Source: Nannochloropsis oceanica (Eukaryota; Sar; Eustigmatophyceae; Eustigmatales; Monodopsidaceae). From it: a stretch of 64,000 nucleotides of DNA. This document shows positions 43,263 through 55,052 of the stretch, piece after piece (positions within the stretch are counted from its first letter, which is position 1; each line of letters begins with the position of its first letter). Both the position numbers and the translations under genes were made by a program. The stretch spans positions 620,001-684,000 of the forward strand of contig CP038134.1 in assembly GCA_004519485.1 (NCBI GenBank), in the 5' to 3' direction. Under the pieces are notes generated by a model. The model saw only the letters and a program-made list of their open reading frames with translations, did no database searches and was not told where the DNA came from.

Positions 43263-43883
43263 ATGTCCTCAAATAATGCCAGCCCACGTTGGCTGGAAGA
43301 AGAGGCTACAGATGCCTTGATGGAACCAGAGGAAGGGCTAGAAGGAGGAGGAGACGAGGAAGAGCTACCTGCAGGAGGAAGGGTCACACGCTCTTCTACA
43401 AAAGCGGATTCGGGACGAAAGAGGCAGACATGGAAGTTAGCAGGACATTTTAGTCCGCAGCAAACTGAGGAAGACGACACACAGGGAGAGCGGAAACGGC
43501 GCATCACTAAGCCCTTTTTCGCCATTCTTAGCACGATTATCGTATTGCTGAGCCTCGTGAGCGTCGCCTATAACCTCTACTTGATTATCCAAAAAGACGG
43601 TACCACTACCTCAATCCTTCCCCGCATCTATCGGGGGTTTGCCATTGTGCTCGCCTTTGCAGCTATTTTAACAGAGGCTAGCGTGAAGTGGTGGAAGAAG
43701 CTCTGCCCAGTCCTTTCTTACCTCTTCGTGCGTGGGTTTTTTTATTGCCTAATTGCTATTTTGAGTCTGGAAGACTTCAACGCCAGAGATGACAATGTGG
43801 TAGGATTTGTTTTTTTGGGGTTTGGTCTCTTCTATGTCGCATTGGCCCTTATGTGTGTGCAACGGCATGTGGAAATTATGTAG
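43263..43883 (+). CDS. COPI-associated / TVP15-like four-span membrane protein
   Basis: Single exon, 206 aa. About 80 acidic and polar N-terminal residues face the cytosol, followed by four hydrophobic segments: FFAILSTIIVLLSLVSVAYN, YRGFAIVLAFAAILTEAS, VLSYLFVRGFFYCLIAILSL and VVGFVFLGFGLFYVALALMC. The pattern with a FVRGFFYCLIAILSL segment in the third span resembles the COPI-associated family (yeast Tvp15, a late-Golgi vesicle protein). The sequence does not show what it binds. The C-terminus (QRHVEIM) is short and has no KKxx signal. Confidence 0.65.
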   Translation: MSSNNASPRWLEEEATDALMEPEEGLEGGGDEEELPAGGRVTRSSTKADSGRKRQTWKLAGHFSPQQTEEDDTQGERKRRITKPFFAILSTIIVLLSLVSVAYNLYLIIQKDGTTTSILPRIYRGFAIVLAFAAILTEASVKWWKKLCPVLSYLFVRGFFYCLIAILSLEDFNARDDNVVGFVFLGFGLFYVALALMCVQRHVEIM

Positions 43884-44001
43884 AGCAGGCGGGAAGGATG
43901 AAAGAGGAAAACAAAAAGAAGCATGTACATACAAGACGTAGAAAGCACGCGAAAATGCCCCATCTAAAAGTTACATGCCTATTACTAATTTTCGGATTTC
44001 T

Positions 44002-45696
44002 TTAATTTTCACTCTCCTCCTTGTCCTCCTTCGCCATGCTCGTCGACGGAAACGCAATCGCCGGTCCCTGATGTTTCGAGCTCACCAACGCCAACACCTT
44101 ATACTTCCTCCCCATCTGCTCTGGGTCCACCAACCGCCTATATGAATCATAGAGCAACAATGCCTGCTTATCTGTCAGCCCTCCGCCCTCCTTCCCATCC
44201 AACAGCGCCTGCAGCCTGGTCTCAATCCCCATGGCCGACAGAAACTCCCCTTGCGGCATAGGACCGAAGGTCCTCACCCCGTCCACCCCTGCCACCGCCT
44301 CCTTAACTGCCGCAAAATCCACATCAGTGCTCAAGTCGATCTCCCCCGGCTCCGCTAATGCGTGCACCAAGGCATGTCTCTTAAGGCCCCTCAACGAATC
44401 TCCCTGCGCGTGATCCTCCCCATAATCAACAAACAAAGCTGCCCCTCCAGTCCTCGCCACCCGCTCCGCCACCTGCTGCACGATCTGCAGTGCCAACGGA
44501 CACACTTCCAAACTCGTACCGAGCTTGCGTAGTTCAGGGTCATCGTCTACCTCCTCTGTTTCCCCCTCTTTCTTCTTCTCGCCCTCATCCTCATCCACGC
44601 CCCCTCGTGCAGGTGCCGGGGCCGCAGCCGCCGCTGCATCGAGCAAGGCCTGCAATTTACCGGGCATTAGGTTTTCCAAATGGATCACCGGTGGGGTCGG
44701 GTCCTTCGCTAGAGTAAATTTGAAGTGATGAGGTGCCAGTGGGTCCTCCTGCACGTCCACCAGGCGCTCCCTCCAGCCCTCGGCTGTGTACTCGAATTGG
44801 TGTACCGGTAAGGCGTCCAGCAGTTCTTGCGCAAAGATAATCAGGGGACTTCCAACCGGTACCTGCCTTACATCCTCGTGCCAATCAATCCCTTGCTCGC
44901 ACGGTAGGCGCCAACGGGGCTTGCGTGCAAGTTGTCTGCCACCACGTTCCCATTCCACATCCTTCCCCCCGTCACTTTTTTGCGTTGCAATGTGATCACT
45001 TTGTTCTCCCTCCTTCAGCTCCTTCTCATGATCCTTGTCTTGAACAGCACCCAAAGCTTCAGCTTGCACCTTTCTCAGCGCCCGACTGGTCTCTACCATG
45101 TGCACGCCTGCCAAGCTCTTGTGAAACGGGGCAAAGGTCCGTGCCACCCGCAGAATGTCTTGCATGAGTGTCCCCCTCCCTGGCCCAATCTCCGTCAACC
45201 GAAACGCTCGCGGTGTCCCCAATTTCTCCCATGTCGCCACTCCCCATACACCCAGCAGCTCCCCAAACATTTGGCTGATTTCAGGGGCTGTGATAAAATC
45301 GCCTGCCTTCCCAATCTTGGCTGTCTCCTTATTCATGTAGTAGCCGTGCTCGGGGTGCGACAAACACACGTCCATAAAGTCCGCGACGGAAATGGGGCCA
45401 ACCTGCTTGATCGAGGCCTGCAAGAGTTTGCCTAATGGTGTCATAGGGGATTTCTCCACTTTGCCACCCATGGCCCGCGCTACTTCCTGATACAGTCCCC
45501 GCTTGTCCACGCTAATGTACTGCTCCTCAGCCGCGTTTGTAGCCGGGTCTGTCTTTTGCGCGGCAAATTCCCGGTCGCCACTGCCGCTACAACCATGACT
45601 GCTGCCTCCACCATTACTGCTTACAAATGCACGGTGGAAGGGTACCGGTACCTGCGCGCGTTGTCGGACGTGTGAATGAAGGATAAGTCTGTGCAT
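44002..45696 (-). CDS. NDUFAF7: NDUFAF7/MidA-type protein arginine methyltransferase
   Basis: Single exon, 564 aa from the ATG at 45696. The N-terminus (MHRLILHSHVRQRAQVPVPF) is a mitochondrial presequence. The domain begins PLGKLLQASIKQVGPISVAD, FMDVCLSHPEHGYYMNK, AGDFITAPEISQMFGELLGV, then the SAM motif RLTEIGPGRGTLMQD (about residues 166-180), a PLIIFAQELLDALPVHQFEY motif and LFVDYGEDH. In animals NDUFAF7 symmetrically dimethylates an Arg of NDUFS2 early in complex I assembly. The protein is longer than the usual ~440 aa because of charged insertions (EKELKEGEQSDH, DEDEGEKKKEGE). The first in-frame codon further upstream is TTG, so the ATG was preferred. Confidence 0.9.
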   Translation of the reverse strand: MHRLILHSHVRQRAQVPVPFHRAFVSSNGGGSSHGCSGSGDREFAAQKTDPATNAAEEQYISVDKRGLYQEVARAMGGKVEKSPMTPLGKLLQASIKQVGPISVADFMDVCLSHPEHGYYMNKETAKIGKAGDFITAPEISQMFGELLGVWGVATWEKLGTPRAFRLTEIGPGRGTLMQDILRVARTFAPFHKSLAGVHMVETSRALRKVQAEALGAVQDKDHEKELKEGEQSDHIATQKSDGGKDVEWERGGRQLARKPRWRLPCEQGIDWHEDVRQVPVGSPLIIFAQELLDALPVHQFEYTAEGWRERLVDVQEDPLAPHHFKFTLAKDPTPPVIHLENLMPGKLQALLDAAAAAAPAPARGGVDEDEGEKKKEGETEEVDDDPELRKLGTSLEVCPLALQIVQQVAERVARTGGAALFVDYGEDHAQGDSLRGLKRHALVHALAEPGEIDLSTDVDFAAVKEAVAGVDGVRTFGPMPQGEFLSAMGIETRLQALLDGKEGGGLTDKQALLLYDSYRRLVDPEQMGRKYKVLALVSSKHQGPAIAFPSTSMAKEDKEESEN

Positions 45697-46857
45697 CTTC
45701 GAACACACAAACCTCCCCAACTGCGCTCCTGTTACGTATGTTGGTGTTGGGTGTTTTGTGTGTTACGATGTGGACGTGAGAATGGCCTAGTCTTCCTCGT
45801 GACAACAGTGAGAAGGGCATGATATTCATATGACTGTCGGGTAACCCGTGGGCGGTAAAATGGGTGGTTTTTGTTCGTTGTTGTGGCAAGTGGGTGCCGT
45901 TGCCGTCGGAGTCATGCTCGGAGGCAAGGAGCGCGAGAGCGGGGGGCCTCCGAGTCTGCAATCGCTCAGAACGAGGGTCGAGTTTTGACGCACGCATTTG
46001 CTGTCAATTTTCCCGAGCATGCATTTCAGGACAGCAAGTACTCGCATAAATCTTGGCCCTCTTCGCTCAGGTCGTGGCCCTGGCTGTCACGCATGCGCGC
46101 TTGTGCTGCTGGAGGAGCAACATCACCTCCTTCTTCGGCTTGCCTTGACTCCTTATCACCACTTCATCGCACCACTAAAACAGTGAAAAGAGCCAAGGGC
46201 GCCGGTGGCAGTGGGGGGGAAGCACGCACACACTCCCGACGCTATCGCTAGGCAGCAGCAGAGGCAAGGTACGTGTCCTGGACAGGTGTGGGGTGTGGTG
46301 GACTGGATAACTAGTCCTCTTCCCCGCCCTCGTTGAAGTGTTCACATGTGAACTGACATGCACACCGACTGGATTCACTCCAGTCGCATGCATCATGCAC
46401 GGTCTCGGCAGGACGGCATGTGCGTTCGCTTTTGTTTCAAATGCTTTTTATGGAATAAGTGCATGTGTCTCTCTGTCTCTCTGTCTCTCAGTCTATGTCT
46501 GAGTCTCTGTCTGTGTCTCCATGTCTCCGTCCGGGTCTCTGTGTCTCTGTTTCTTTTTGCGTGTGAGGCTGTCTGGATGTGTTTGCGTCCGAGTGTAAGT
46601 GTGTGTGTTGTATCTGTGCGTATTTTTGTCTGTGTCTGTGTCTGTGTGTGTATCTGTGTGTCTGTCTGAATATGTGTCTCGGTGCATCTGTAGGTGCATA
46701 TAATTGTGCGTGGCTACTGGACTTGCACCCACAGCTGGCTCGCAGCCAACCACTCAAATGCATTCTGCAAGTTGCCACAGATCTCACTGGCTCCACATTC
46801 TTTGCACACAGGCCCGCTACTTCACACCTCAACACTGTAGCAACGGCGGCGGCCGGA
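45697..46857. other. Divergent region with pyrimidine/GT-rich repeat
   Basis: About 1.16 kb between NDUFAF7 and the CNNM-like gene. An open plus-strand frame runs in phase into the CNNM start (TGSTFFAHRPATSHLNTVAT), so an upstream exon or start is possible. No other gene is supported. Confidence 0.4.
46467..46682. repeat. Degenerate (TCTCTG)n / (TGTGTC)n low-complexity tract
   Basis: About 200 bases of imperfect tctctg, tgtctc and tgtgtg units, upstream of the CNNM-like gene. The plus strand is poor in A. Open frames within it are compositional artefacts. Confidence 0.85.
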
Positions 46858-48698
46858 ATGGATTTCGGGGAAGATGCATCCGGATATGCAAACATGGATG
46901 CGGCAAACTTTTGGTATCAACTGGTCGGGGCCGTGGTCTGCGTACTGTGCGCAGCTTTTGCCGCAGGCCTCACGGTGGGGCTCATGTCGCTGGACCCTTT
47001 GGAGCTGGAGGTGAAGCGGCGGGTTGGTACGCCAGATGAACGAAAACACGCTGAGAAAATTTGTCCACTTATTGCGCGGCACCATCGTCTGCTTGTGACC
47101 CTCCTGCTATTTAATTCCATCGCCAACGAAGCCCTCCCCATCTTCTTGTCGGGACTGGTGCCTGGTTACGTCGCTGTGCTTCTTTCCGTCACGGCCATCC
47201 TCATTTTTGGTGAGATCATCCCCTCAGCGCTCTTTACGGGGCCGAACCAAATCGTAATGGCCGCGCGCTTCTCGGGCTGTGTCCTTTTCCTGATGGGGCT
47301 CTTCTGGCCCATCGCCTACCCGATTGCCCACGTCCTAGACAGGTGGCTGGGGCACAATTCCTTCAAGCGCTACACGCGAGAGGAGCTCTCGACGTTGGTA
47401 GACCTGCAGCGGGAAGCGGGCACGATCAAGCACAGACGGCCACCGGGGACTCCGGGTGGAGGGGTAGGGACCGGAATTTACGCCCATTCGGCGAAGGAGA
47501 AAGAGCTCGGAGAGAGCATGCGGGCCATCACCGTTGACGAGGCGACGATCGTGGCAGGTGTGCTGAAGTGCCATGCGAAGAAGATTTGTGACGCCTTGAA
47601 ACCGATGGATGAGGTGTACACTCTTTGTGAAGATGATGTGCTGGACGAAAACATGCTCTGCGAGATCATGGCCTGTGGCTTCTCCCGCATTCCCGTGCAC
47701 AGCGCGCGAGGCAGGCAAGATATCCGCGGCTTCCTTCTGGTCAAGCGTCTAATTGTACTAGATCCCGCCGACCGCCGCCCCGTTCGCACCTTGCCGTTGC
47801 GCCAGCCTATCGTGGTGGGCCCCACCGGGTCGCTGCTTGAGCTGATTAATGTCTTCCAGGAGGGCAGGAGCCACATGGCTATCGTTTCATCATGTCCTGA
47901 TTTGACAAGACAGGCCCTTCGGACGGGCAAGCCGCTGGAAGGACGGATCGCACCGATTGGAATCATAACGCTGGAGGACTTGTTCGAAGAAATTCTGCAG
48001 GAGGAGATTTATGACGAGCATGACGACCGGGTATGTGGATTTTTTGTGCTTGCTGGGATGACCCTTTCTTCTCCTTTTCATGCTGTCCCCCTGTTTCCCC
48101 CCCCCCCCTTTTTAAAGATATTGCATTGAATCGCCCAGTCTTTGATTCCTTTCTTTTTTTAATATTTTCTCGACTACTCTAGGAACGAAAAGCCATCGAG
48201 ACTCTCAAACGTGTGCGACGGAAGGTTCGCCGCCTCCGACAGCAACAGCAGGAAGAATTGGAAAGCGGACATCATAAAGCGATCAGCGTCGCCAGTAGTA
48301 CCAGCAGCGGCCTCTCCAACCAGTCGCCCACTTCCTCTCCAACCTCGACACTTTCCGGTAGCGCACTCTCCCCCACCACCACTGCTGCATTCCTTCTCCT
48401 CAACAGTGGCGTGCCCAACTCTTCCTCCGCCTTGGGCGAGGCACACACCGCCCCTGCTTCGGACGACCCCACCACTACCCTTCTTTCGAGCAGGCCAAAA
48501 AGTAATATAATACAGCCATCATCGAGTAAGAAGACAAATGGCGGTAACATCACCGGCAGCAGTAGTAGGAACAGTAAGAAAAAGACGACGAAGCGACAGC
48601 AGGCCGGGTCGTCTACGCTGGGTAACGGCAACGTCAAGGGGCATGGCCAGCCACCTTCTTCCTACGGTAGTACAGATGCCACTGACTCGCCTGTGTAG
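46858..48698 (+). CDS. CNNM/DUF21-CBS membrane protein
   Basis: Exons 46858-48030 and 48183-48698 (phase 0) give 562 aa. A DUF21 domain with about four membrane segments (LVGAVVCVLCAAFAAGLTVG, LLVTLLLFNSIANEALPIFL, VAVLLSVTAILIFGEIIPSA, FSGCVLFLMGLFWPIAYPIA) includes the conserved GLTVGLMSLDPLELEVKRR and ILIFGEIIPSALFT. It is followed by a CBS pair: AKKICDALKPMDEVYTLCED, GFSRIPVHSARGRQDIRGFL, SHMAIVSS and IGIITLEDLFEEILQEEIYD, as in CNNM/ACDP and yeast Mam3. These proteins are linked to Mg2+ homeostasis. The C-terminus after the intron is basic, then Ser/Thr-rich and probably disordered. The start at 46858 is the nearest ATG, but an upstream signal peptide exon cannot be excluded. Confidence 0.88.
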
Positions 48699-50425
48699 GT
48701 TGAAGAAGTAGCGAGGCGATGGATATTTGCATGTGGGTGAGTGTTAGTGTGAGTGTGAGTGTGTGTGCTGTGCGGGTGAGGATCCCTCCGGTGAGTAAAA
48801 TGGCGGCGATAGTGAGTGCCAACTCATGAGTGATTACCGTAGGGCTATATCTGTTTAAAAAGATTCAATGTTGCCCGCGGAGAAGTCGTTGTCACTAATG
48901 GAGGAGGATGATTGATAGCAAGATTGAGGAGACAGAACTGAGAGAGGAGTGTTGGCCCCTTAACGGGGAGCACATTTAGATATTGCAGGTTCTGGGTCGA
49001 TGATGAGGTAAGAAAGAAGAAAATGCGAAGTCAAATGTCGATGGAAGCTATAGGTTGCGATATATGTAAACGGGAGAAATGCTTGGCGAGAGGCACGAAG
49101 CCCCAGTGGTGGCCGAAGGGATGTAGACAAAAAACGAATAGCAGGGGGGGGGAAAATGGTTTTTGACCCACTCCTTGAAGAAACCCCGATTGCCAATCAC
49201 CGCAAAGGGATAAGTATAACAGCAGCACCAACTTAAAACATGATTTAATCAGGAATAAAATGAGGTCGAGCAAAGCAACCATTTGTTCCCAAACAGAAGG
49301 CATGCATAGTTTCAACACTTTTTTATGCGTTTCTTGTCTCCTTTACGTCTCCTTGTTTTTTGCGATATGCGTCTCCTCCCTGCCTTCCTCCTCCTCCATT
49401 TTTTCCCCCTAAAAGACTGCTGAGGACGACGATCACGTCATCCTTCGACACATCTCAAGAACCAAGAATCTGAGGGAACACGTGGAGCACCCATGACATG
49501 CCCCTTCCGATTGTCTCGTGCCTACTCAAGGTTATAGCGCACAAGGTAGAAGAGACTTGAGCGACGGCAGGGAGGGCTCATCTTTCTAGGCCTGATGGAA
49601 GTAAGTCATCAAGGTGTACCAAACGTCGGCTGCCACGCTATCGTTGGCCGCCAGCCAGGGAGGCGTCTCATTTCTTGCCCGCCCGTGCAGCCGCAGCCTA
49701 CCCCCGAGTTGCCGCAGGAAGAGGAAACCAGTTGGACGTAAAACAATCGCCATAAAAAGCGGGATAAACACCTTATTGGATAAAATACAAAATTTTGCGT
49801 CGTCATATCAGGATGGGAGCGGCCGCAAATTCAAGGAGTCCCACGCCCACGTGGGCTCGAACCTAGTGCCAGGGGGGAGGTTGGCGGGAGCTTCTGCGGC
49901 GGCGGTAGGGTCCGAGCAGCACCGACGAAGGAAGATGGGTCCAAGGCATGATGGTGCACGTGTGAATACCTCGTTGAGGTTGAAAGTCAACAGGGAGCTT
50001 GTGGAGGGAGGTGGCCTGTGTGGCCTGCCTGTGGGACCGTCTGGTAGTGGAGGTGAAGCGTATGGAGTGTCCTACGACATTTTTACTTGCAGCACAGTTG
50101 GTTGCACTTGCACGGTCACATGTAGGTAGTCTTACGCATGTTTTTGTCGCTGTGCAACGTGGGTCAAAAGGGCATGTATTACCAAGTTGGCTTAAAAGCC
50201 GATTGAAACTTAGAAGCGTGTGGCCCATCGTGGTAGTTCCTCACCCCCCCCTTCTCAATCGAGCAATTTTCAACCTGCCAATCCAAGCACACTTACACCC
50301 ATGCACAACCATCCCCCCTTTTCACATCTCACACGTCTCGCCGTCCGCCACTCCCCCGTTCCAACTTCTCCTTGCTGATCTTCATCGCTCTTTAGCTATT
50401 CCCCGCGCAAAGGCTTTAATCAACG
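48699..50425. other. Long intergenic region with one possible minus-strand exon
   Basis: About 1.7 kb. On minus, 49756-49589 reads sensibly after a CAATAAG acceptor: PLFMAIVLRPTGFLFLRQLG and, at the end, LAANDSVAADVWYTLMTYFH before a TAG. It might be the last exon of a gene whose other exons I could not define at 49800-50230. Confidence is low. The rest shows nothing. Confidence 0.25.
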
Positions 50426-52293
50426 ATGCAGACGCGCGTCACCCGGCTCTTTAAGATCCAATACCCAATTGTCCTCCCAGGCATGTCGTGGATCTCAAAG
50501 CCTAAACTAGTGGCTGCCGTGTGCAATGCGGGCGGGCTAGGCATCCTCGCCTCAGGGCCTCTCTCGGCCGTCGAAACGGCTGTAGCCATCAAGGAGATCC
50601 GCAGCCTCACAGACAAGCCCTTTGGGATTGGCACCACCCTTATGATGCCGGTAGGTTTGTTGGCACGAGCGCGACACTACTCTTTCAGTCTATCCCTTTC
50701 TCCCTTCGACCTCCTTCGTCGGCCCCTCATCCCTTCCTTCAAGTCTCCATGACTCCATGACGATGTTCTCCTACAAGTCCTTGGAAGGGTTTTGCACTGT
50801 ATACCCTTACCCTGCTGTTTTTTGTTGTTTGTTTACCAGCTTTCGAATATCCTCTCTTTCCTTCAAAACAAAGTCAACATACTTTGACGACAATGTCCTC
50901 CCTCATGTGCTCACAAAATTTCACATCCTGCCACTGCTCCTTCCTCTCTCCCAATCCATCATAATGATAGGGCGCCAAGGAAAACGCGACAGTCGCCTTG
51001 GAAGAAGAGGTACCCGTCATCAATTACAGCCTGGGCAAGGGAGACTGGCTGGTGCAAAGAGCCCACGCGTACGGTGGCAAGGTCATCGCAACCGTCACTT
51101 CGGTGAAGCATGGTGCGCCTTCCGTGTTGGAGGGGGTGGGAGAGAGGGAAGGGTGACAGAAGCAACTATATTTCTTTCCCCACAACTTCATCCCCGATTT
51201 CAATATACCCTTTTCAGGAGTTTCAAGTCTTATTTGATCTCTTGCTCGATTTTCATGCATCGATCACTCCACGTACTCATCCTCTCCTTCCCCCTCCCTC
51301 CCTTTTCCCCAACAGCCAAGTCGGCGAAAAGCAGCGGTGCGGATGCCCTCCTTGTAACGGGACACGAAGCCGCTGCACATGGGGGGGACGTGACCTCCTT
51401 GGTATTAATTCCATCCATCGCGGCCAATGTACCGGACCTGCCGTTGATCGCTGCAGGGGGATTCGGAGATGGAAGAGGCTTGCTGGCGGCTTTGTCCTTG
51501 GGAGCGGATGCAGTGGCGATGGGCACCCGATTTGCTTGCACGGAGGAGAGTCCATTGCATGAAAACGTGAAGAAGGCCATTACAAGTGATGGTCAAACGG
51601 AAAGTAGCACGGTTTATTCCAAAAATATCGATGGGATATGGGCAAGGGTGATGAAGACGCCTTTCGCTGCAGAGGCGGCAAGTAAGCGGGCGAACCCTCT
51701 CGTTGTGGCGATCGAGGCTTTAAAGCAGGCGAAACGGTTCGGTGTCAACCCACTCAAGGTTTTGCCGGGCCTGTTTATGGAGCCAGATAAAATTTACATG
51801 CTGGCGCAGTTTGGAGGGGCGACGCGTAAGTTTGAGCTGGCGACGGTGAGTGGGGATGGAGAGGTGGGGAGGGGGAAGAGGGAGTGAGGGGTGGATGTGG
51901 GTGGGTGGATAGAGATGGGTTGGAGCATGACATGCAACATAATGTAAGCTGGCGAGCTAGACGATGTGTACCCTCTGTTACAGTGAGAGAGGAGGTATTG
52001 AGGAGGAGAAGAGTAAGTTTTAGGAAGAAATACGTTCCTCATCCCCCCCTCATTTCCTCTTCATTTTTCAGATCAATTTTTACTAAGCGATCCCTCACCA
52101 TCTCACTCTATCTCCTCCCTCCCCCCCTAAATAGATTGAAGGTGATTTGGAAAAGGGCATTCAATTTGTGGGGCAGGTGCAAGGTCTGATTCACGATGTG
52201 CCCACGGTGCAAGCATTGGTAACACGGGTCCTGGCCGAGGCAGCGGGAATTCATGCCAAACAGCACCAGGAATTGTTTGGAAGGAGCGGGTGA
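50426..52293 (+). CDS. Nitronate monooxygenase (2-nitropropane dioxygenase family)
   Basis: Exons 50426-50650, 50971-51112, 51316-51845 and 52135-52293 (phases 0, 1, 0) give 351 aa. A TIM-barrel FMN enzyme: QYPIVLPGMSWISKPKLVAA, NAGGLGILASG, KPFGIGTTLMMP, then VPVINYSLGKGD and ADALLVTGHEAAAHGG with the family's glycine-rich G-E-GGH-like turn, PLIAAGGFGDGRGLLAALSL and AVAMGTRFACTEES. The enzyme oxidises alkyl nitronates to carbonyl compounds and nitrite, detoxifying nitronates such as propionate-3-nitronate. The C-terminal exon is helical. No targeting signal is seen. Three introns are frame-consistent, and reading through them breaks the protein. The nearby downstream neighbour is unrelated. 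Confidence 0.9.
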
Positions 52294-53043
52294 AAATAGA
52301 GAAAGTGCTGATTAAATTAATGTGAACATTTCCCGAAATGTTTTTAATGCAGATAAAATAAAAATGAATACCACCGGCAATGCATTAAATGCAGGAAAGT
52401 GCTCGCTTATTCTTGAATTGGGTCGATTCTTTTGTGAGATCGGTGCGGGTAGTGATTAAGCCTTTAATGTATCCAGATACTTTTTGTTTCATTCAGATGA
52501 GCATACGTTTGCCCATCAACTGGTGAGACTTGTGTGGGGTAATTGTGTCTTTCCGGGGGAGGGGAGAATTATGTGTTGGGTCGTGCGGGGAGGTTATGCC
52601 GAGGGCCGCCTCTTACCATGGAAAATGAATAAAGCAATGCATGGCTTGCCCTTCTACTCCCTTCCTGCTGCCACCAAAAACGCCTAACCAGCACGACACG
52701 GCGGGCAGGAGGAACAGAGCGGGATGTTATCAATTTCGTCAAGCATCGGATCGTGATGATGATAACGTCGGCTTCTTTCTTGATCTCTACCACTCCCACA
52801 CAGCTCGACCTCACTCACTTACAAGCATCAGCACGACCGCAATACCCTTGTGCCTCTCCTCTGCGCCTTACTGACAGTTTACCGTTCCCCTACATTCAAC
52901 GAAACCTAGGCACACCACCTTACTCGCTTAAAGCAATCTGCTTCTTCGCTCCTGCAAAATCGACAACTGCACAAGAAGTACACAAACCAGGCTCTCCCTG
53001 GCAGGACCGGTCTTGGCCCTCATACCTCAGCCACACACTTACC
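52294..53043. other. Intergenic upstream of the Kelch-BTB gene
   Basis: About 750 bp between tandem genes. No supported coding frame. Confidence 0.5.
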
Positions 53044-55052
53044 ATGTTGAAGTGGACGAAGCCGCAGGGCATATCTGGCATGCCGACTTTAAAAAACCAC
53101 ACGGCAACGCTCGTTGACAATAGGGTAAGGAAGCTCGACACGCATGTGCCAGGGGAAGGGAGGAGGTGACGAAGAAAGCCTTCCGCGAACCACTTCCACA
53201 CACATACTCAATATTGCATACATAAATTCCCGCATAGTACAGGTATTTGTGTTCGGGGGTTACGACGGGCAGAAGAATCATTCGACGCTGCACGTATTTG
53301 ACCACACGACTGGGCGCTGGATCTGCCAAAACGTCGCGGGCAAGGCACCCCCAGGGCGCAACGGACACACAGCCACACTGGCAGATGGTAAACTCTTTAT
53401 AATTGGTGGTTGGTTGGGCTCCGGTCCCCTTGCAGCTAGCGACATGCATTATATTGACATAGCAAACATGCAGTGGGTAGAGCCTCCTATCCTTGGCGAA
53501 CCCCCTGGCCCATGCAACATGCACACGAGTGATTTCTTCCCCCACCGTCGTCAGATTATTGTTTTCAGAGGAGGCGATGGAAAGGAATATCTGAATGATT
53601 TGCATGGCTTGAACGTCGATACCCTGCAATGGGAGCGTTTGGAGTGCACGGGTATTAAGCCCGAGGCGCGTGCCAACCACTGCTCGGCAGTGATGGATCA
53701 TCAGCTCTTCATTTTCGGTGGTTGGAACGGACAAACCCGCCTTAACGACGTCCATGTTCTTGACACCAATACGTTGGAGTGGCGGCGTCTCGAGCCGCGG
53801 GGGGTGCCTCCCCCGCCACGGGCAGGCATGACGTTGACACGGATTCGTGATCGACTGTATTTGTTTGGGGGCTCTGGCCCGGCGGCGAAGTGCTTTGACG
53901 ACCTCCAGATATTGGATTTAAAGGAGATGTGCTGGTAGGTACTTAAAAAATGGAAGGAAGGGGCAGAAGGGTATGTCTTTGTGGAGGGAAAGGAAAGGGT
54001 GGAACGAGCATGTCTTTGTTATTTTCCGCCCTGACCCCATCTTTTGGAGAGGAAAGGCGGAAAGGCTCTAAATGTGGTTCATGGCCGCCCCTTCCTTTTT
54101 TCGTCTCCATTCTGTGCTTCCCCACCCTGACTCACACCGCGATGCTCCTTCGATTTCATTAATTTAACAATTTAATAGGACGGAGATAATCTCTCGCTCT
54201 AAGACAGGGGACAACATAAACGGCCATTGCGCGTCCAATTTTATCCTGAGGGGCGGCGGAAAGGGGGACATGCCATCCCCTTCCTCCTCAAGTACAAGTA
54301 CATCTCTCTCGTGGTCCTCCTCCTCCAACTCCTCTCCCTCTTGCCAACCATTAGCACCAGTAAGCGGTGGGAATGGTGGGAACCCTAACGATGAGCACGT
54401 GACGACGGAGTCTGTGTCTATCCATGGAGAGGGCCCCGGGCCGAGGGCGGGACACAGTGCCACCATTCTCGATCGACGCCTTGTCATCTTCGGCGGGTCG
54501 CACGGTTCGAAATATCTTGGAGAAATGTATCTTTTGGACACGGACCCCGTTCCCTCACCCTTGGTGAGTTCTCCATCGTGCGTGCAGTTGGTCGGGAGTT
54601 ATTTAAGGCAGTTTTTCGACCGAGAGGATTTTTCGGATGTGACGTTTATAGTAGAAGGTAAACCCGTGCAGGCACACCGCTTAGTGTTGAGTATTGGGAG
54701 TGATCGGTTTCGGGCGATGTTTTCGTCGGGCTTCAGGGAGTCCTCGGAGCGGTTGATTCACATCGAGGAAGGGTCTTACGAGGTGTTCAGATTGATGATG
54801 GAGTACATATACACAGGGGAGCCACCTTACGTTTTGCAAATAGGAAGACAGACAGATCCAATGATGGCCGCGGAGCTCTTGGCCTTGGCAGATCAGTACA
54901 TGCTTGACCACTTGAAGCAATTGTGCGAGGCGCGCTTGGCGGAGGAAGTGAGGGAGGACACGGTGGAGTCGATTTTAGAGCTGGCGGAACGGAGCAACTC
55001 GGGGCAGTTGCGGGCGGTATGTAGACATTTTACGCGAAATCGGGAGATATGA
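53044..55052 (+). CDS. Kelch-repeat and BTB domain protein
   Basis: Exons 53044-53124, 53243-53934 and 54179-55052 (phases 0, 2) give 548 aa. Five to six Kelch blades are visible by their GG pairs: VFVFGGYDG, LFIIGGWLG, IIVFRGGDG, LFIFGGWNG, LYLFGGSG and LVIFGGSHG, each after an H-A/S-x-x-L-type strand. The last blade is split by a low-complexity Ser/Gly/Asn insert of about 50 residues (about 289-335). A BTB/POZ domain follows at about 400-505 (DFSDVTFIVEGKPVQAHRLV, EVFRLMMEYIYTGEPPY), then a short BACK-like helix bundle. Kelch-then-BTB order resembles LZTR1-type rather than KLHL-type proteins. BTB proteins commonly act as Cullin-3 adaptors; the substrate is unknown. Confidence 0.9.

Noticed and set aside
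46493-46895. Minus-strand frames rich in Thr-His-Asp repeats
   Set aside because: They are translations of a degenerate GT/CT repeat, not genes.
46858-48030. Possible bacterial HlyC/CorC-type transporter by horizontal transfer
   Set aside because: The DUF21-CBS layout and C-terminal intron fit ordinary eukaryotic CNNM/Mam3 proteins; nothing points to transfer.
49858-49875. A tRNA B-box-like sequence (GGTTCGAGCC) on the minus strand
   Set aside because: The flanking bases do not form a T stem, and no A box, anticodon arm or acceptor stem fits around it.
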